Assembly (NCBI GenBank): GCA_016124335.1
Contig: WGNX01000004.1
Coordinates: 80,418 to 144,417, forward strand
Source of the DNA: Alphaproteobacteria bacterium
GTDB lineage: Bacteria; Pseudomonadota; Alphaproteobacteria; CACIAM-22H2
DNA: 64,000 bases
Direction: 5' to 3'
Of the stretch, positions 19,102 to 28,128 are shown piece after piece. The number at the start of each line of letters is the position of its first letter. Position 1 is the stretch's first letter. The notes beneath the pieces were generated by a model that saw only the letters and a program-made list of their open reading frames with translations, did not search any database and was not told the DNA's origin. Made by a program: the position numbers and the translations under genes.

Positions 19102-20037
19102 TCATGTCGTTCCGGCGGCGACCCGGCGCAGGCGGCCGACGACGCCGATGGCGAGCGCAAGGCCGGCGCTGACGAGCGCAAGCCCCGCGATCTGCAGGGT
19201 CGTGGGAATTTCGCCGATCGCGGGAATCCCGATCAGCATCGAAAAGGCCGGCACGGATGCCGGGAACAGGACGGCGCGGCTGACGCCGAGGATGGCGACC
19301 GCGCGGCTATAGGCGAGCATCGTGAAGATCGCCTGCACGAATCCCTGCGTGAGGCCCTGGAAGGCAAGCGGCGCGAAGGGCAGCGCCATCAGATGGTCGC
19401 TTCCCCTGTGCAGGAGATAGACCGGCACGACGACGAAGAACGCGAGCACGCAGACGACCCCGGTCGCGCGCAGCGCGTCGATCCGCCAGTGGCGCAGCAG
19501 CACCGTGAATGCCGCCCACAGCACGCCCGAGGCGAAGAACAGCAGGTCGCCCACCCATGTCCGGTCGCCATGCCCGCCGTCGGCGATCCCTTGCCAGCCG
19601 ATCATCAGGATGCCGGCGACGACGACGACGGCACCGGCCACATGCGCGCGCGTCAGCCGTTCGCCCAGCGTCAGGCCCGCCACGATCGTGGAAACGATCG
19701 TCACGCTCGACGGCGCGATGACCGCCCCGTGCGCAAGCGGCGCAAAGGCGTAACCGCCCGTCTGCAGGATCGCGAACAGCGGGCCGCCGGTTGCGAGCAG
19801 CGCCAGCCCGCGCGGCCAGCCGATCCCGCCCAGCGTGCGGAACCCCCAGACGGCGACGAACGGCAGCATCGCGCAGCCCGCGACCACGAAGCGCGCGAAG
19901 ATCATGTCGTCGGCACCCAGCCCGCCGAGGATGCCCGCGCGCGCCGAGGCAAAGGCGAGCGACGCGCCGATCGCCATGGCGAAACCGCACGCATAGCCGA
20001 ACGCGTGCCCGTGCGTCGCTTCGCCCGCCGGCGTCAT
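19102..20037 (-). CDS. EamA/DMT superfamily transporter
   Basis: A 311-residue ten-helix drug/metabolite transporter. The first repeat contains GADDMIFARFVVAGCAMLPFVAVWG and the second FFASGVLWAAFTVLLRHWRIDALRATG, with the conserved VLFPASVPAFSMLIGIPAIGE at the end of the second repeat. It overlaps the TetR gene start region by four bases and precedes the GST by 23 bases. The likely role is efflux of the compound sensed by the TetR protein. It is distinct from the EamA protein at 13854. Confidence 0.85.
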   Translation of the reverse strand: MTPAGEATHGHAFGYACGFAMAIGASLAFASARAGILGGLGADDMIFARFVVAGCAMLPFVAVWGFRTLGGIGWPRGLALLATGGPLFAILQTGGYAFAPLAHGAVIAPSSVTIVSTIVAGLTLGERLTRAHVAGAVVVVAGILMIGWQGIADGGHGDRTWVGDLLFFASGVLWAAFTVLLRHWRIDALRATGVVCVLAFFVVVPVYLLHRGSDHLMALPFAPLAFQGLTQGFVQAIFTMLAYSRAVAILGVSRAVLFPASVPAFSMLIGIPAIGEIPTTLQIAGLALVSAGLALAIGVVGRLRRVAAGTT

Positions 20038-20648
20038 CGGCGCCTCCGGCGCGCAAGCTTGCCGTCCGGGAAGATCATGCGCAGCGCCGGGTGAACCATG
20101 CCATCCAGCGCCACGCGCGCAGGCGCCGCACGCGCGGCGACCCGCACGCCCAGCACGAGGCCGAGCAGCATTTGCGAGAGTTCCTCGCGGTTCGCACGCG
20201 GCGACAGCCGGCCGGCGGCAGCCGCCCGATCGAGGCAGCGAAGAAAGAAGGCGCGGATTTCGCCCAGATAGCCGTCGATGGCAGCACCGATCTCGGGATC
20301 GTGCGGCGCGATTTCCAGTGCCGTGTTGACGATGAAGCAGCCGCGCCGCTCGACGTCGTCCAGCGAAATTGCGATCAGGTCCTCGAAGAAAATTCCGATC
20401 GCGGCCGCCGGATCCGGGTGCGCGTCGAGCCGCTTGATGCGCGCGCGCGCCGAGCGGTCAGCATAACGTTCCAGCGCCAGGCGGAAAAGCGCACGCTTGT
20501 CGCCGAACGCGTTGTAGAGGCTTGGCCCCTTGAGCCCCGTCCCGCTTTCGAGTGCGCGCATCGACGTCGCTTCGTAGCCGTCGCGCCAGAAACAGGCGAT
20601 CGTGGCGTCGAGCACTTTCGTTTCGTCGAATGTCCGCGGTCGCGCCAT
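20034..20648 (-). CDS. TetR-family transcriptional regulator
   Basis: A 204-residue TetR-type repressor. The DNA-binding domain (about 8-55) has FDETKVLDATIACFWRDGYEATSMRALESGTGLKGPSLYNAFGDKRALF, and the C-terminal ligand domain follows. It is the first gene of a three-gene operon with the EamA transporter (overlap of four bases) and the GST. Such a set usually responds to a toxic compound that the repressor binds. The 72-base region upstream (20649-20720) is strongly AT-rich and probably holds the promoter and operator. The ligand is unknown. Confidence 0.9.
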   Translation of the reverse strand: MARPRTFDETKVLDATIACFWRDGYEATSMRALESGTGLKGPSLYNAFGDKRALFRLALERYADRSARARIKRLDAHPDPAAAIGIFFEDLIAISLDDVERRGCFIVNTALEIAPHDPEIGAAIDGYLGEIRAFFLRCLDRAAAAGRLSPRANREELSQMLLGLVLGVRVAARAAPARVALDGMVHPALRMIFPDGKLARRRRR

Positions 20649-20721
20649 TCCGATTCCCTGTCGAACCGGTGCACAATAGTATGATTTTTTAACAGACGAT
20701 ATAAAATAAACAACCGAAACA

Positions 20722-20755
20722 AAAAGGCCGGACCCGTTCCCGGATCCGGCCTTCT
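20722..20755 (-). terminator. Rho-independent terminator of the orphan bztA-like gene
   Basis: On the minus strand AAGGCCGGATCC and GGGTCCGGCCTT form a near-perfect stem of about 12 bp with a 6-base loop, followed by TTT and T-rich bases (complement of 20722-20725). It lies 22 bases beyond the stop codon at 20777, so the gene is a separate transcription unit from the tetR operon. Confidence 0.85.
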
Positions 20756-20776
20756 TTCAGTCGGAGAAACGAAGCT

Positions 20777-21808
20777 TCAGCGCAGCGGCAGCGCGTACAT
20801 CAGGCCGCCCTTGGTCCACAGATCGTTGACGCCGCGCTCGAGGCCGATGGGCGTCTTCGGGCCGACGTTGCGCTCGTAGCTGTCGGCATAGTTGCCGACC
20901 TGCTTGATCACGTTGTAGGCCCACTTCTCGTCGAGCCCCAGCGCCTTGCCGAAACCCGGTGTCACGCCCAGCATGCGCTGGATGCCCGGGTTGGTCGACT
21001 TCAGCATCTCGTCGACATTCGCCTGCGTGACGCCGTATTCCTCCGCCTCGATCATCGCGGTCAGCGTCCACTTGACGATCGCGAACCACTGGTCGTCGCC
21101 CTTGCGGACCATCGGGCCCAGCGGTTCCTTCGAGACGCGCTCGGGCAGGATGACGTGGTCGGCCGGCACCTGCAGGTTCGAGCGCACCGAGGCAAGTCCC
21201 GAAGCGTCGGTCGTGTAGACGTCGCAGCGACCCGCCTGATAGGCGGCGATGTTCTCTTCCAGCCGCTCGATCACGACCGGCGTGAACTTCATCTTGTTGG
21301 AGCGGAAATAGTCGGCGAGGTTGAGTTCCGTCGTCGTACCCGGCTGCACGCAGATCGTGGCGCCGTCGAGCTGCTTGGCCGACGTCACGTTCATCGACCG
21401 CTTCACGATGAAGCCCTGCCCGTCATAGAAGTTCACGCCCGCCATGTGCAGGCCCAGCGTGGTGTCGCGCAGCAGCGTCTGCGTGGCATTGCGGGTCAGC
21501 ACGTCGATTTCGCCCGACTGGAGCGCCACGAAGCGCTGCTGCGAGGTCGTCGGGACATACTTCGTCTTGGTCGCGTCGCCGAACACGGCCGCGGCAATCG
21601 CCTTGCACATGTCGACGTCGAGCCCCTGCCACACGCCCTGCGAATTGGGCGAGGAGAACCCCGGCAGCGCGGTATTGACGCCGCAGGTGAGAACGCCGCG
21701 GCCCTTGACCGCGTCGAGCGTTGAGGTGCGCGCCGGCGTCTGCGCGTTCGCGGATGCGCCGGCCGCGATCAGCGCGGCGGCGGCAAGGGCGAAGGTCGTT
21801 TTCTTCAT
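20777..21808 (-). CDS. Amino-acid ABC transporter substrate-binding protein (BztA/AapJ-like)
   Basis: Periplasmic binding protein, probably for glutamate, glutamine, aspartate or related polar amino acids. The 343-residue protein starts with a Sec-type signal peptide (MKKTTFALAAAALIAAGASANAQ, cleavage near 23). The mature part matches the BztA/AapJ group, with GVLTCGVNTALPGFSSPNSQGVWQGLDVDMCKAIA and PLGPMVRKGDDQWFAIVKWTL. No membrane or ATPase genes are adjacent, so it is an orphan that must use components encoded elsewhere. GGAG precedes ATG 21808 by about nine bases. A sigma-54-like promoter motif lies 68 bases upstream. Confidence 0.9.
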   Translation of the reverse strand: MKKTTFALAAAALIAAGASANAQTPARTSTLDAVKGRGVLTCGVNTALPGFSSPNSQGVWQGLDVDMCKAIAAAVFGDATKTKYVPTTSQQRFVALQSGEIDVLTRNATQTLLRDTTLGLHMAGVNFYDGQGFIVKRSMNVTSAKQLDGATICVQPGTTTELNLADYFRSNKMKFTPVVIERLEENIAAYQAGRCDVYTTDASGLASVRSNLQVPADHVILPERVSKEPLGPMVRKGDDQWFAIVKWTLTAMIEAEEYGVTQANVDEMLKSTNPGIQRMLGVTPGFGKALGLDEKWAYNVIKQVGNYADSYERNVGPKTPIGLERGVNDLWTKGGLMYALPLR

Positions 21809-21875
21809 GAGGATCGATCTCCTGTTGAGGGGTGCCGGCCGTGTGACCCGGCCGTTGGCGATATCATGCAGTGTT

Positions 21876-21892
21876 AGCGAAACGCGTGCCAG
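21876..21892 (-). promoter_or_regulatory. candidate sigma-54 promoter of the amino-acid binding protein gene
   Basis: On the minus strand CTGGCACG-N4-TCGCT matches the sigma-54 consensus (YTGGCACG-N4-TTGCW) with one mismatch. The GG and GC dinucleotides are exactly ten bases apart. The site is 68 bases upstream of the ATG and would give a leader of about 55 bases. Nitrogen-controlled (NtrC) transcription of amino-acid transporters by sigma-54 is well known. The assignment is inference. Confidence 0.5.
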
Positions 21893-21909
21893 TATCGCGT
21901 ATCGGTGCC

Positions 21910-22812
21910 CTATGCGTCGAATTCGAGGCCCCAGCCTTCGAAGAATTCGCGCCGTTCGTCCCATTTCTCCTGCACTTTCACGTGGAGGAACAGGTGCACG
22001 GGCCGGTCGAGCAGCTTTGAGAGTTCGGCGCGCGCCTGCTCGCCGATCTTGCGAAGCTGCGCGCCTTTTGCGCCGATCATGATCTTGCGCTGGCCCTCGC
22101 GCGCCACATAGATCGTCTGCTCGATGCGCGCCGACCCGTCCTTGCGCTCTTCGAACTTGTCGGTCTCGACGGCCGCCGCATAGGGCAGTTCCTGGTGCAA
22201 CTGGCGGAAGATCTGCTCGCGCGTCGCCTCGGCGGCCAGCAGGCGCGCGGGCAGGTCGGAGACTTCGTCTTCCGGATAGTGGAACGGCCCCTCGGGCAGA
22301 CGTTCGATCAGCTTCGCCTTCAGCGCGTCGCAGCCGTCGCCGGTCTCGGCCGACACCATGAACACGTCCGTGAAATGGCCCGACGCGTGATAGCGCCCGG
22401 CCAGCCCCAGCAGCACCGGCGGCTCGACCAGATCGATCTTGTTGAGGACGAGAACGGCCTTGAGGTTCCGCTTCGTGAGCCCTTCGAAAACCAGCGCTTC
22501 CTCCGGATCGTCGCCCGCGCGTGCCGCGCGCTTGGCATCGACCACGTAGAAGACGCTGTCCGCCTCCTCCACCCCGCGCCATGCGGCATCGACCATCGCG
22601 CGGTCGAGCCGGCGCTTGGGCGCGAAGACACCCGGCAGGTCGACGAACACGGCCTGCGCGTCGCCTGCCACGAGGATGCCCGTCACGCGCGTGCGCGTCG
22701 TCTGCACCTTGGGCGAGACGATGGCGACCTTGGCGCCGACAAGCCGGTTCACCAACGTCGACTTGCCGGCATTGGGGGCGCCCAGCATCGCGACGAAACC
22801 GCAGCGGGTCAT
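21910..22812 (-). CDS. era: GTPase Era
   Basis: Ribosome-associated GTPase that helps 30S subunit maturation by binding the 3' end of 16S rRNA. The 300-residue protein has a Ras-like GTPase domain with GAPNAGKST (about 11-19), G4 NKID and a Walker B segment reading DLPG instead of the usual DTPG. A KH domain follows, with REGQRKIMIGAKGAQLRKIGEQAR near residues 230-255. ATG 22812 overlaps the rnc stop by four bases. In many alphaproteobacteria recO follows; here an amino-acid binding protein gene follows instead. Confidence 0.95.
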   Translation of the reverse strand: MTRCGFVAMLGAPNAGKSTLVNRLVGAKVAIVSPKVQTTRTRVTGILVAGDAQAVFVDLPGVFAPKRRLDRAMVDAAWRGVEEADSVFYVVDAKRAARAGDDPEEALVFEGLTKRNLKAVLVLNKIDLVEPPVLLGLAGRYHASGHFTDVFMVSAETGDGCDALKAKLIERLPEGPFHYPEDEVSDLPARLLAAEATREQIFRQLHQELPYAAAVETDKFEERKDGSARIEQTIYVAREGQRKIMIGAKGAQLRKIGEQARAELSKLLDRPVHLFLHVKVQEKWDERREFFEGWGLEFDA

Positions 22813-23501
22813 TTCGCCTCCAGCCGTGCCAGCAGGGTCGCGGCGGCCGCACGTTCGGCCTCGCGCTTCGAGGCACCTTCCGCGGTTGCCGGCAGTTCGC
22901 CATCCACGGCGACCTCGACCGTGAATTTCGGCGCGTGCGCCAGGCCCTCGCGGGCGAGCGTGCGGTAGCGTGGCAGCGAAAGGCCACGCCCTTGCGCCCA
23001 TTCCTGAAGGGCCGTTTTGGGCTCGCGCGGCGGCTCGGTTTCGGCCACGACAATCGGCTCGAACACGCGCCGCACGATGGCACGCGCGGCCGTGTAGCCG
23101 CCGTCGAGATGCACGGCCGCGATCACCGCTTCGAACGCGTCGGCGAGAACGGCCGGATTGTCCCGTCCGCCGCCCTGATTTTCGCTCGTCGAAAGCGTCA
23201 ATGCTTCGCCGATGCCGAGCGTCTTGGCGTGCGCGGCAAGCTGTTCGCCGCGCACGAGATAGGCGTGCCGCTTGGCAAGATCGCCCTCGGATTCGCCGGG
23301 GAACCGCTCGGTCAGAAGTTCGGCAACCGACAGCGACACGACGCGGTCGCCGAGAAATTCAAGCCGCTCGAAATCCGCGCCCGAGCGCTGCGCGTTGCCG
23401 CGCCGCCCCAGCGAGGAATGCGACAATGCCGCCACGAGCAGGTCGGCAGACGCGAAACGGTGGCCGAGTGCGGCTTCGAGCTTTGACTGTGTCGCCTTCA
23501 T
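22809..23501 (-). CDS. rnc: Ribonuclease III
   Basis: Double-stranded RNA endonuclease that processes rRNA precursors. The 230-residue protein has the catalytic signature ERLEFLGDRV near residues 46-55, the downstream DAFEAVIAAVHLDGG acidic cluster, and a C-terminal double-stranded RNA-binding domain (about 158-228). Six bases separate it from lepB and it overlaps era by four bases. The conserved lepB-rnc-era order is intact. Confidence 0.95.
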   Translation of the reverse strand: MKATQSKLEAALGHRFASADLLVAALSHSSLGRRGNAQRSGADFERLEFLGDRVVSLSVAELLTERFPGESEGDLAKRHAYLVRGEQLAAHAKTLGIGEALTLSTSENQGGGRDNPAVLADAFEAVIAAVHLDGGYTAARAIVRRVFEPIVVAETEPPREPKTALQEWAQGRGLSLPRYRTLAREGLAHAPKFTVEVAVDGELPATAEGASKREAERAAAATLLARLEAK

Positions 23502-23507
23502 CGATCC

Positions 23508-24263
23508 CTAGCGGATCATGCCGCCGAGGCGCGAATAGCGCGCCGCCGTGAACCATGTCCACGGCAGCACGAGATTGGCGCTGCCGTCGGTCGAGAAGAA
23601 CAGCACCTCCGCCCGGCCGACGAGATTCTCGAACGGCACGAACCCCACGGCGTTCGGATCGCGGCTGTCCTGCGAATTGTCGCGGTGATCGCCCATCGCG
23701 AAATAGTGGCCCGGCGGCACGAGGAATTCGGGCGTGTTGTTGTAGTAGCCGTCGTTGTGCATCTTCAGGATCCGGTGCTGGCGGCCGCCGGGCAGCGTTT
23801 CGACGAACTGCGCCACGCGGCGCGAGAAGCCGCCCTCGGTCTCGACAAAATCCTCGATCCGCTCGATCGGGCACGGCTGGCCGTTGATGAAGAGGATGCC
23901 GTTCGTGACCTGGATGCGGTCGCCTGGCAGGCCGATCAGGCGCTTGATGTAGTCGGTCTTGTCGTCCTTCGGCAGCTTGAAGACGACCACGTCACCGCGC
24001 TGCGGTTCGCGCGCCAGGATGCGGCCCGGAAAAAGATTGATGCCGTAGGGAAGCGACGCGAAAGAATAGCCGTAGGAAAACTTCGATACGAACAGATAGT
24101 CGCCGATCAGCAACGTCGGCACCATCGAAGCGGACGGGATGTTGAACGGCTCGAACGCGAGCGTGCGGATGCCCAATGCGATCAGCGCCGCATAGACGAG
24201 CGTCTTCACGACATCGAGAAGGCCATTGTTGGCCTGGGTCTTGGCAATCGGTGGCAGGGACAT
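23508..24263 (-). CDS. lepB: Signal peptidase I
   Basis: Membrane-bound serine protease that removes Sec signal peptides on the periplasmic side. The 251-residue protein has one N-terminal membrane segment (about 17-37). The Ser nucleophile lies in NIPSASMVPTL near residue 46 and the general-base Lys in YIKRLIGLPGDRIQV near residue 106. The GDHRDNSQDSRDP signature lies near residue 195. Start ATG 24263 gives MSLPPIAKTQ, and the upstream frame is not protein-like. Located between acpS and rnc in a conserved operon, with a 59-base gap to acpS. Confidence 0.95.
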   Translation of the reverse strand: MSLPPIAKTQANNGLLDVVKTLVYAALIALGIRTLAFEPFNIPSASMVPTLLIGDYLFVSKFSYGYSFASLPYGINLFPGRILAREPQRGDVVVFKLPKDDKTDYIKRLIGLPGDRIQVTNGILFINGQPCPIERIEDFVETEGGFSRRVAQFVETLPGGRQHRILKMHNDGYYNNTPEFLVPPGHYFAMGDHRDNSQDSRDPNAVGFVPFENLVGRAEVLFFSTDGSANLVLPWTWFTAARYSRLGGMIR

Positions 24264-24322
24264 CGGTTCGATCGTCGATGGTTGGAAACGGGCGGGATAA
24301 GGCGCCTTTGGCGCGCCTTGTG

Positions 24323-24727
24323 TCAAGTCGCGGCCGGAACGGCCGTAATGATGACGATCGCCTGCGCGATGGGCGGGTCGTCGGTCAGGCTCACGTCGAT
24401 CTGCGCGCGCATGCCGGGCGGCAACAATTTTTCAAGGCGCGCCAGCGCGCCGCCGGATAGCCGCATCGTCGGCTTGCCGCCGGGCAGGTTCACGACCTCC
24501 ATGTCGCGCCAGAAGACCGAGTGCCGGAAGCCCGTTCCCAACGCCTTCGAGCAGGCCTCTTTTGCGGCAAATCGGCGCGCATAGCTCGCCGCGCGGTTCG
24601 CGCGCCGGTCGGATTTCGCGCGCTCCCCGGCGGTGTAGATGCGGTTGGTGAAGCGCTCGCCGAAACGGTCGAGCGTCTTCTCCACGCGGCGGATATCCAC
24701 AAGATCGGAGCCAAGGCCAAGGATCAT
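24323..24727 (-). CDS. acpS: Holo-[acyl-carrier-protein] synthase
   Basis: Transfers 4'-phosphopantetheine from CoA to acyl carrier protein. The 134-residue protein has the signature [14 protein letters not shown] with the metal-binding Asp near residue 8, and [17 protein letters not shown] with the catalytic Glu near residue 57. It overlaps rsh by four bases (ATGA) and precedes lepB. In many related genomes pdxJ lies between rsh and acpS, but not here. Confidence 0.94.
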   Translation of the reverse strand: MILGLGSDLVDIRRVEKTLDRFGERFTNRIYTAGERAKSDRRANRAASYARRFAAKEACSKALGTGFRHSVFWRDMEVVNLPGGKPTMRLSGGALARLEKLLPPGMRAQIDVSLTDDPPIAQAIVIITAVPAAT

Positions 24728-26988
24728 CCGCGCGCGCGCTCCGCCGAATTGATGACGGGCGTCGCCCGAAGTGCCGCGATTACATTCGTCAGGTGCTTGA
24801 GGTCGCGCACCTCCACGTCGATGATCATTTCCCAGAACTCGGTCGTCCGGTTGACGATCTTGAGGTTCGTGATGTTGCCGCCGTTCTTAGCAATGACCGT
24901 GGAAAGCGAGCCGAGGCTGCCGGACTCGTTGCGCACGACAAGCGCCACGCGGCCGACGAATGCGCCGCCGCCGTCGCCGTCGACGTCCCAGCCCACATCG
25001 AGCCAGCGTGCCGGCTGGTCGGCGAACTGCTCCAGCGTATCGCAATCGATCGTGTGCACGGTCACGCCGCGGCCCGTCGTCACGATGCCGACGATCCTGT
25101 CGCCGGGAAGCGGATGGCAGCAGCCGGCATAGTGGATCGCCATGCCGGGAATGAGCCCGCGGATCGGCACGTGCGCGTGCGACGAGCCGCTTTCTTTCGC
25201 CTTCTGCTTTCGCAGCGGAACGACATTGCCGGTCTTCTGCTGCTGGCGACTTTCGGGAAACAGCGCACCGAGAATCTCGCGGTCCGTCACCTGCCCCGCG
25301 CCGACCTTGACGATCAGATCCTCGGCATCTTCGGCCTTCAGCGGCTTGACGGCACCTTCAAGCGACTTGTCGGCATAGTCGTAGCCTTCGGCCTTGAACG
25401 CCTTCTGCAGGATCGAGCGGCCGAGATCGAGGAACTGGTGCCGCTGCTGGGCACGGATGAATCGCCGGATGCGCGCGCGCGCCTTGCCGGTGACCACGAA
25501 ACGTTCCCACGTGGGCGACGGAACCTGCGCCTTCGACGTGACGATTTCCACCTGGTCGCCGTTCGAAAGCGCCGTGCGCAGCGGCATCATGCGGCCATTG
25601 ATCTTCGCGCCGACGCAGTGGTCCCCCACCTCGGAGTGGACGGCGTAGGCGAAATCGACAGGCGTGGCCCCGCGCGGCAGCGCGATCAGGTCGCCCTTGG
25701 GCGTGAAACAGAAGCACTGGTCCTGATACATCTCGAGCTTCGTGTGCTCGAGGAATTCTTCAGGATTGGATGCGTGCTCGAGGATGTCCAGCAGTTCGCG
25801 AAGCCAGCGGAAAGTGCCCTTCGCATCGCCATGCGAAGGCCGGCCTTCCTTGTAAGACCAATGCGCGGCAACGCCGAATTCGGCCACCTCGTGCATTTCG
25901 CGCGTGCGGATCTGGATTTCGATGCGCTGGCGCTCGGGACCGAAGATGCCGGTATGGAGCGAGCGGTAGCCGTTCGGTTTCTGGACCGAGATGTAATCCT
26001 TGAATCGGCCGGGAACGACAGGCCAGCGCGAATGGATGGTGCCGAGCGCGCGGTAGCATTCGGCCACGTCGTCGACGATCACGCGGAAGGCCATGATGTC
26101 GGACAGCTGCTCGAAGGCGACGTTCTTGCGCTGGGTCTTGCGCCAGATCGAGAACGGCGTCTTCTCGCGGCCGGAGACCTGCGCGTCGACGCCTTCTTCC
26201 TTCAGCGCCGTGGCGATCTGGTCGGCGATGCGCGAGACCATGTCCTGCCCGCGCGCGCGAAGATGCTGGAGCCGCGTGACGATGGATTCCCGCGCGTCGG
26301 GGTTGAGGACGCCGAAGGCGATGTCTTCCAGTTCTTCCTGGATACGCCGCATGCCGATGCGTTCGGCCAGCGGCGCGTAGATTTCCATCGTCTCGCGCGC
26401 GATGCGCTGGCGCTTTTCGATCTTCGGGATGAAGCCGATCGTGCGCATGTTGTGGAGGCGATCGGCGAGCTTGACGAGCAGCACGCGGATGTCTTCCGAC
26501 ATCGCGAGCAGGAGCTTGCGGAAATTCTCGGCCTGCTTGGCCTTGTCGGACTGCGCCTGCAGTTCAAGACGCGTGAGCTTCGTCACGCCGTCGACGAGCC
26601 GGGCGATCTCGGGCCCGAACATCCGCTCGATCTCGTCGACGCTCGCCAGCGTGTCTTCGACCGTATCGTGGAGAAGCGCCGTGACGATCGTCGCGGTGTC
26701 GAGCTTGTAGCTGGTGAGGATGCCCGCGACTTCGAGCGGGTGGGAGAAATACGGATCGCCCGATGCGCGCGTCTGAGCACCGTGGACTTTCAGCGAATAG
26801 ACGTAACCGCGGTTGATCAGGTCTTCGTCGGCGTCAGGATCGTAGGCCTTGACGCGTTCGACCAGTTCGAATGCCCGCATCATCGGCGGGCGGACGCGCT
26901 TGGGCGCCTCGGCGCCGTTCGGCGGTTCCGGCGCGGGACCGGCTTCCGCCGTCGCTGCAGGGCTGTCGGTGGCGCCGTCGGCGTTCAC
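24724..26988 (-). CDS. rsh: Bifunctional (p)ppGpp synthetase/hydrolase (RelA/SpoT)
   Basis: Makes and degrades the alarmone (p)ppGpp in the stringent response. The 754-residue protein has a hydrolase HD domain with H107-D108 in LLHDTVEDT and RLHNMRT. The synthetase domain has [22 protein letters not shown], then a TGS domain (about 390-455), a helical and zinc-finger-like region with [10 protein letters not shown], and a C-terminal ACT domain. Both active sites look complete, as in single Rsh enzymes of alphaproteobacteria. It follows rpoZ by 18 bases and overlaps acpS, forming one operon. Confidence 0.95.
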   Translation of the reverse strand: MNADGATDSPAATAEAGPAPEPPNGAEAPKRVRPPMMRAFELVERVKAYDPDADEDLINRGYVYSLKVHGAQTRASGDPYFSHPLEVAGILTSYKLDTATIVTALLHDTVEDTLASVDEIERMFGPEIARLVDGVTKLTRLELQAQSDKAKQAENFRKLLLAMSEDIRVLLVKLADRLHNMRTIGFIPKIEKRQRIARETMEIYAPLAERIGMRRIQEELEDIAFGVLNPDARESIVTRLQHLRARGQDMVSRIADQIATALKEEGVDAQVSGREKTPFSIWRKTQRKNVAFEQLSDIMAFRVIVDDVAECYRALGTIHSRWPVVPGRFKDYISVQKPNGYRSLHTGIFGPERQRIEIQIRTREMHEVAEFGVAAHWSYKEGRPSHGDAKGTFRWLRELLDILEHASNPEEFLEHTKLEMYQDQCFCFTPKGDLIALPRGATPVDFAYAVHSEVGDHCVGAKINGRMMPLRTALSNGDQVEIVTSKAQVPSPTWERFVVTGKARARIRRFIRAQQRHQFLDLGRSILQKAFKAEGYDYADKSLEGAVKPLKAEDAEDLIVKVGAGQVTDREILGALFPESRQQQKTGNVVPLRKQKAKESGSSHAHVPIRGLIPGMAIHYAGCCHPLPGDRIVGIVTTGRGVTVHTIDCDTLEQFADQPARWLDVGWDVDGDGGGAFVGRVALVVRNESGSLGSLSTVIAKNGGNITNLKIVNRTTEFWEMIIDVEVRDLKHLTNVIAALRATPVINSAERARG

Positions 26989-27006
26989 CTCGCCCCCCGC
27001 CTATCG

Positions 27007-27411
27007 TTACTCTTCGGTCGCCGCCGCGTCGCTGCCGGCGCCGCCGGCGCCGGCAAGCTTTTCCTCGGCGTCCTCGATCTCCATCTCGTCCTCGATGCCG
27101 TCGAGCGTGGCTTCCTCGGCCACGCCGGCAACGTCGCGGTCGGCCGCGAGCAGTTCCATCGCGTCGTCCTCGGGTTCTTCGCTTTCGACCTGGCGCTGGA
27201 GACCCTGGACAAGCGACTGGCGCAGATTGTCGATGTCGAGCGAGTTGTCCGCGATCTCGCGCAACGCGATGACCGGGTTCTTGTCGTTGTCCTTTTCGAC
27301 CGTCAGCGGCGAACCCGCCTGGATCTCGCGCGCGCGCTGCGCGGAAAGCATGACGAGTTCGAAGCGGTTCGGAATCTTGATGACGCAGTCTTCGACGGTA
27401 ACGCGAGCCAT
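27007..27411 (-). CDS. rpoZ: RNA polymerase omega subunit
   Basis: Small RNA polymerase subunit that helps beta-prime folding and forms part of the ppGpp site. The 134-residue protein has the conserved [30 protein letters not shown] and [11 protein letters not shown]. After about residue 80 comes an acidic extension (many Glu, Asp and Ala), as in several alphaproteobacteria. First gene of the rpoZ-rsh operon with a clear promoter just upstream (27458-27486). Confidence 0.95.
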   Translation of the reverse strand: MARVTVEDCVIKIPNRFELVMLSAQRAREIQAGSPLTVEKDNDKNPVIALREIADNSLDIDNLRQSLVQGLQRQVESEEPEDDAMELLAADRDVAGVAEEATLDGIEDEMEIEDAEEKLAGAGGAGSDAAATEE

Positions 27412-27457
27412 TGGATACTCCGGGAAACTGGGCGACAGAGTCGCAAAGGGGCCAAAG

Positions 27458-27486
27458 AATATAGCCCTTACCGCATTGCAAAACAA
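27458..27486 (-). promoter_or_regulatory. sigma-70-like promoter of rpoZ
   Basis: On the minus strand TTGTTT (27486-27481) and TATATT (27463-27458) are separated by exactly 17 bases. The -10 is about 46 bases upstream of the rpoZ ATG and the region is visibly AT-rich compared with the flanks. Confidence 0.65.
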
Positions 27487-27516
27487 CCGATTTAAAGTCG
27501 GAAATTCCTCATTTCA

Positions 27517-28023
27517 TCAGGAGCTTGCGGGCGAATTGGGGAGTGGCCGGCAGACCGTGCCGTCCGGCAGGGCGGCCACCAGTGTTGCGATGCCCGTCCC
27601 GTCCGCCGGATGGTGCCAATCCGGCGCCACGTCGGCCAACGGCAGCAGCACGAAGGCCCGTTCGCGCATGCGCGGGTGCGGCAAGATCGGCGCCGGCCCC
27701 GGATTGACGATCCCGTCGTAATCCAGAAGGTCGAGATCGAGGGCACGCGCCGCGTTCGGAACCGTGCGCACGCGGCCGAATGCACGCTCGATGGCGTGCA
27801 GCCGATCCAGCAGCGCCGCCGGCGCAAGGCGCGTATCCAGTTGCACGACCGCGTTGGCGTACCACGGCTGATCGGAAGGCGGCCAGGGCGGACTTTCGAA
27901 AATGCGCGAACGCCGGGCCACGCGAAGGCCGGCCGCGTCGAGCGCGTCCATCGCGGCGCGCAGCGTCTGCGCGGGCTCGCCCGCTTCGCTTGGAAGATTC
28001 GCGCCGAGCGCCACGAGAATCAT
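27517..28023 (-). CDS. folK: 2-amino-4-hydroxy-6-hydroxymethyldihydropteridine pyrophosphokinase
   Basis: Transfers pyrophosphate from ATP to 6-hydroxymethyl-7,8-dihydropterin in folate synthesis. The 168-residue protein begins MILVALGANLPSEAGEP and contains the signature RALDLDLLDYDG near residues 92-103, plus PILPHPRMRERAFVLLPLADVAPDW. ATG 28023 is the start that fits the family; an upstream in-frame start adds 22 unrelated residues. It is divergent from the NYN gene and is separated from rpoZ by 105 bases. Confidence 0.93.
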   Translation of the reverse strand: MILVALGANLPSEAGEPAQTLRAAMDALDAAGLRVARRSRIFESPPWPPSDQPWYANAVVQLDTRLAPAALLDRLHAIERAFGRVRTVPNAARALDLDLLDYDGIVNPGPAPILPHPRMRERAFVLLPLADVAPDWHHPADGTGIATLVAALPDGTVCRPLPNSPASS

Positions 28024-28128
28024 CGCGCGCCCCGATCTTGTCTGCGCCGGCCAAAGCGGATAATGAACCGGGATTCGGTTTTTCCGCACGATTGTTGCCG
28101 GTCGTATTTATCCGAAAGGAATTCTGCC

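Noticed and set aside
24793..27495. A 900-codon open frame antisense to rsh and rpoZ
   Set aside because: Shadow frame only, with no ribosome site or recognisable domain.
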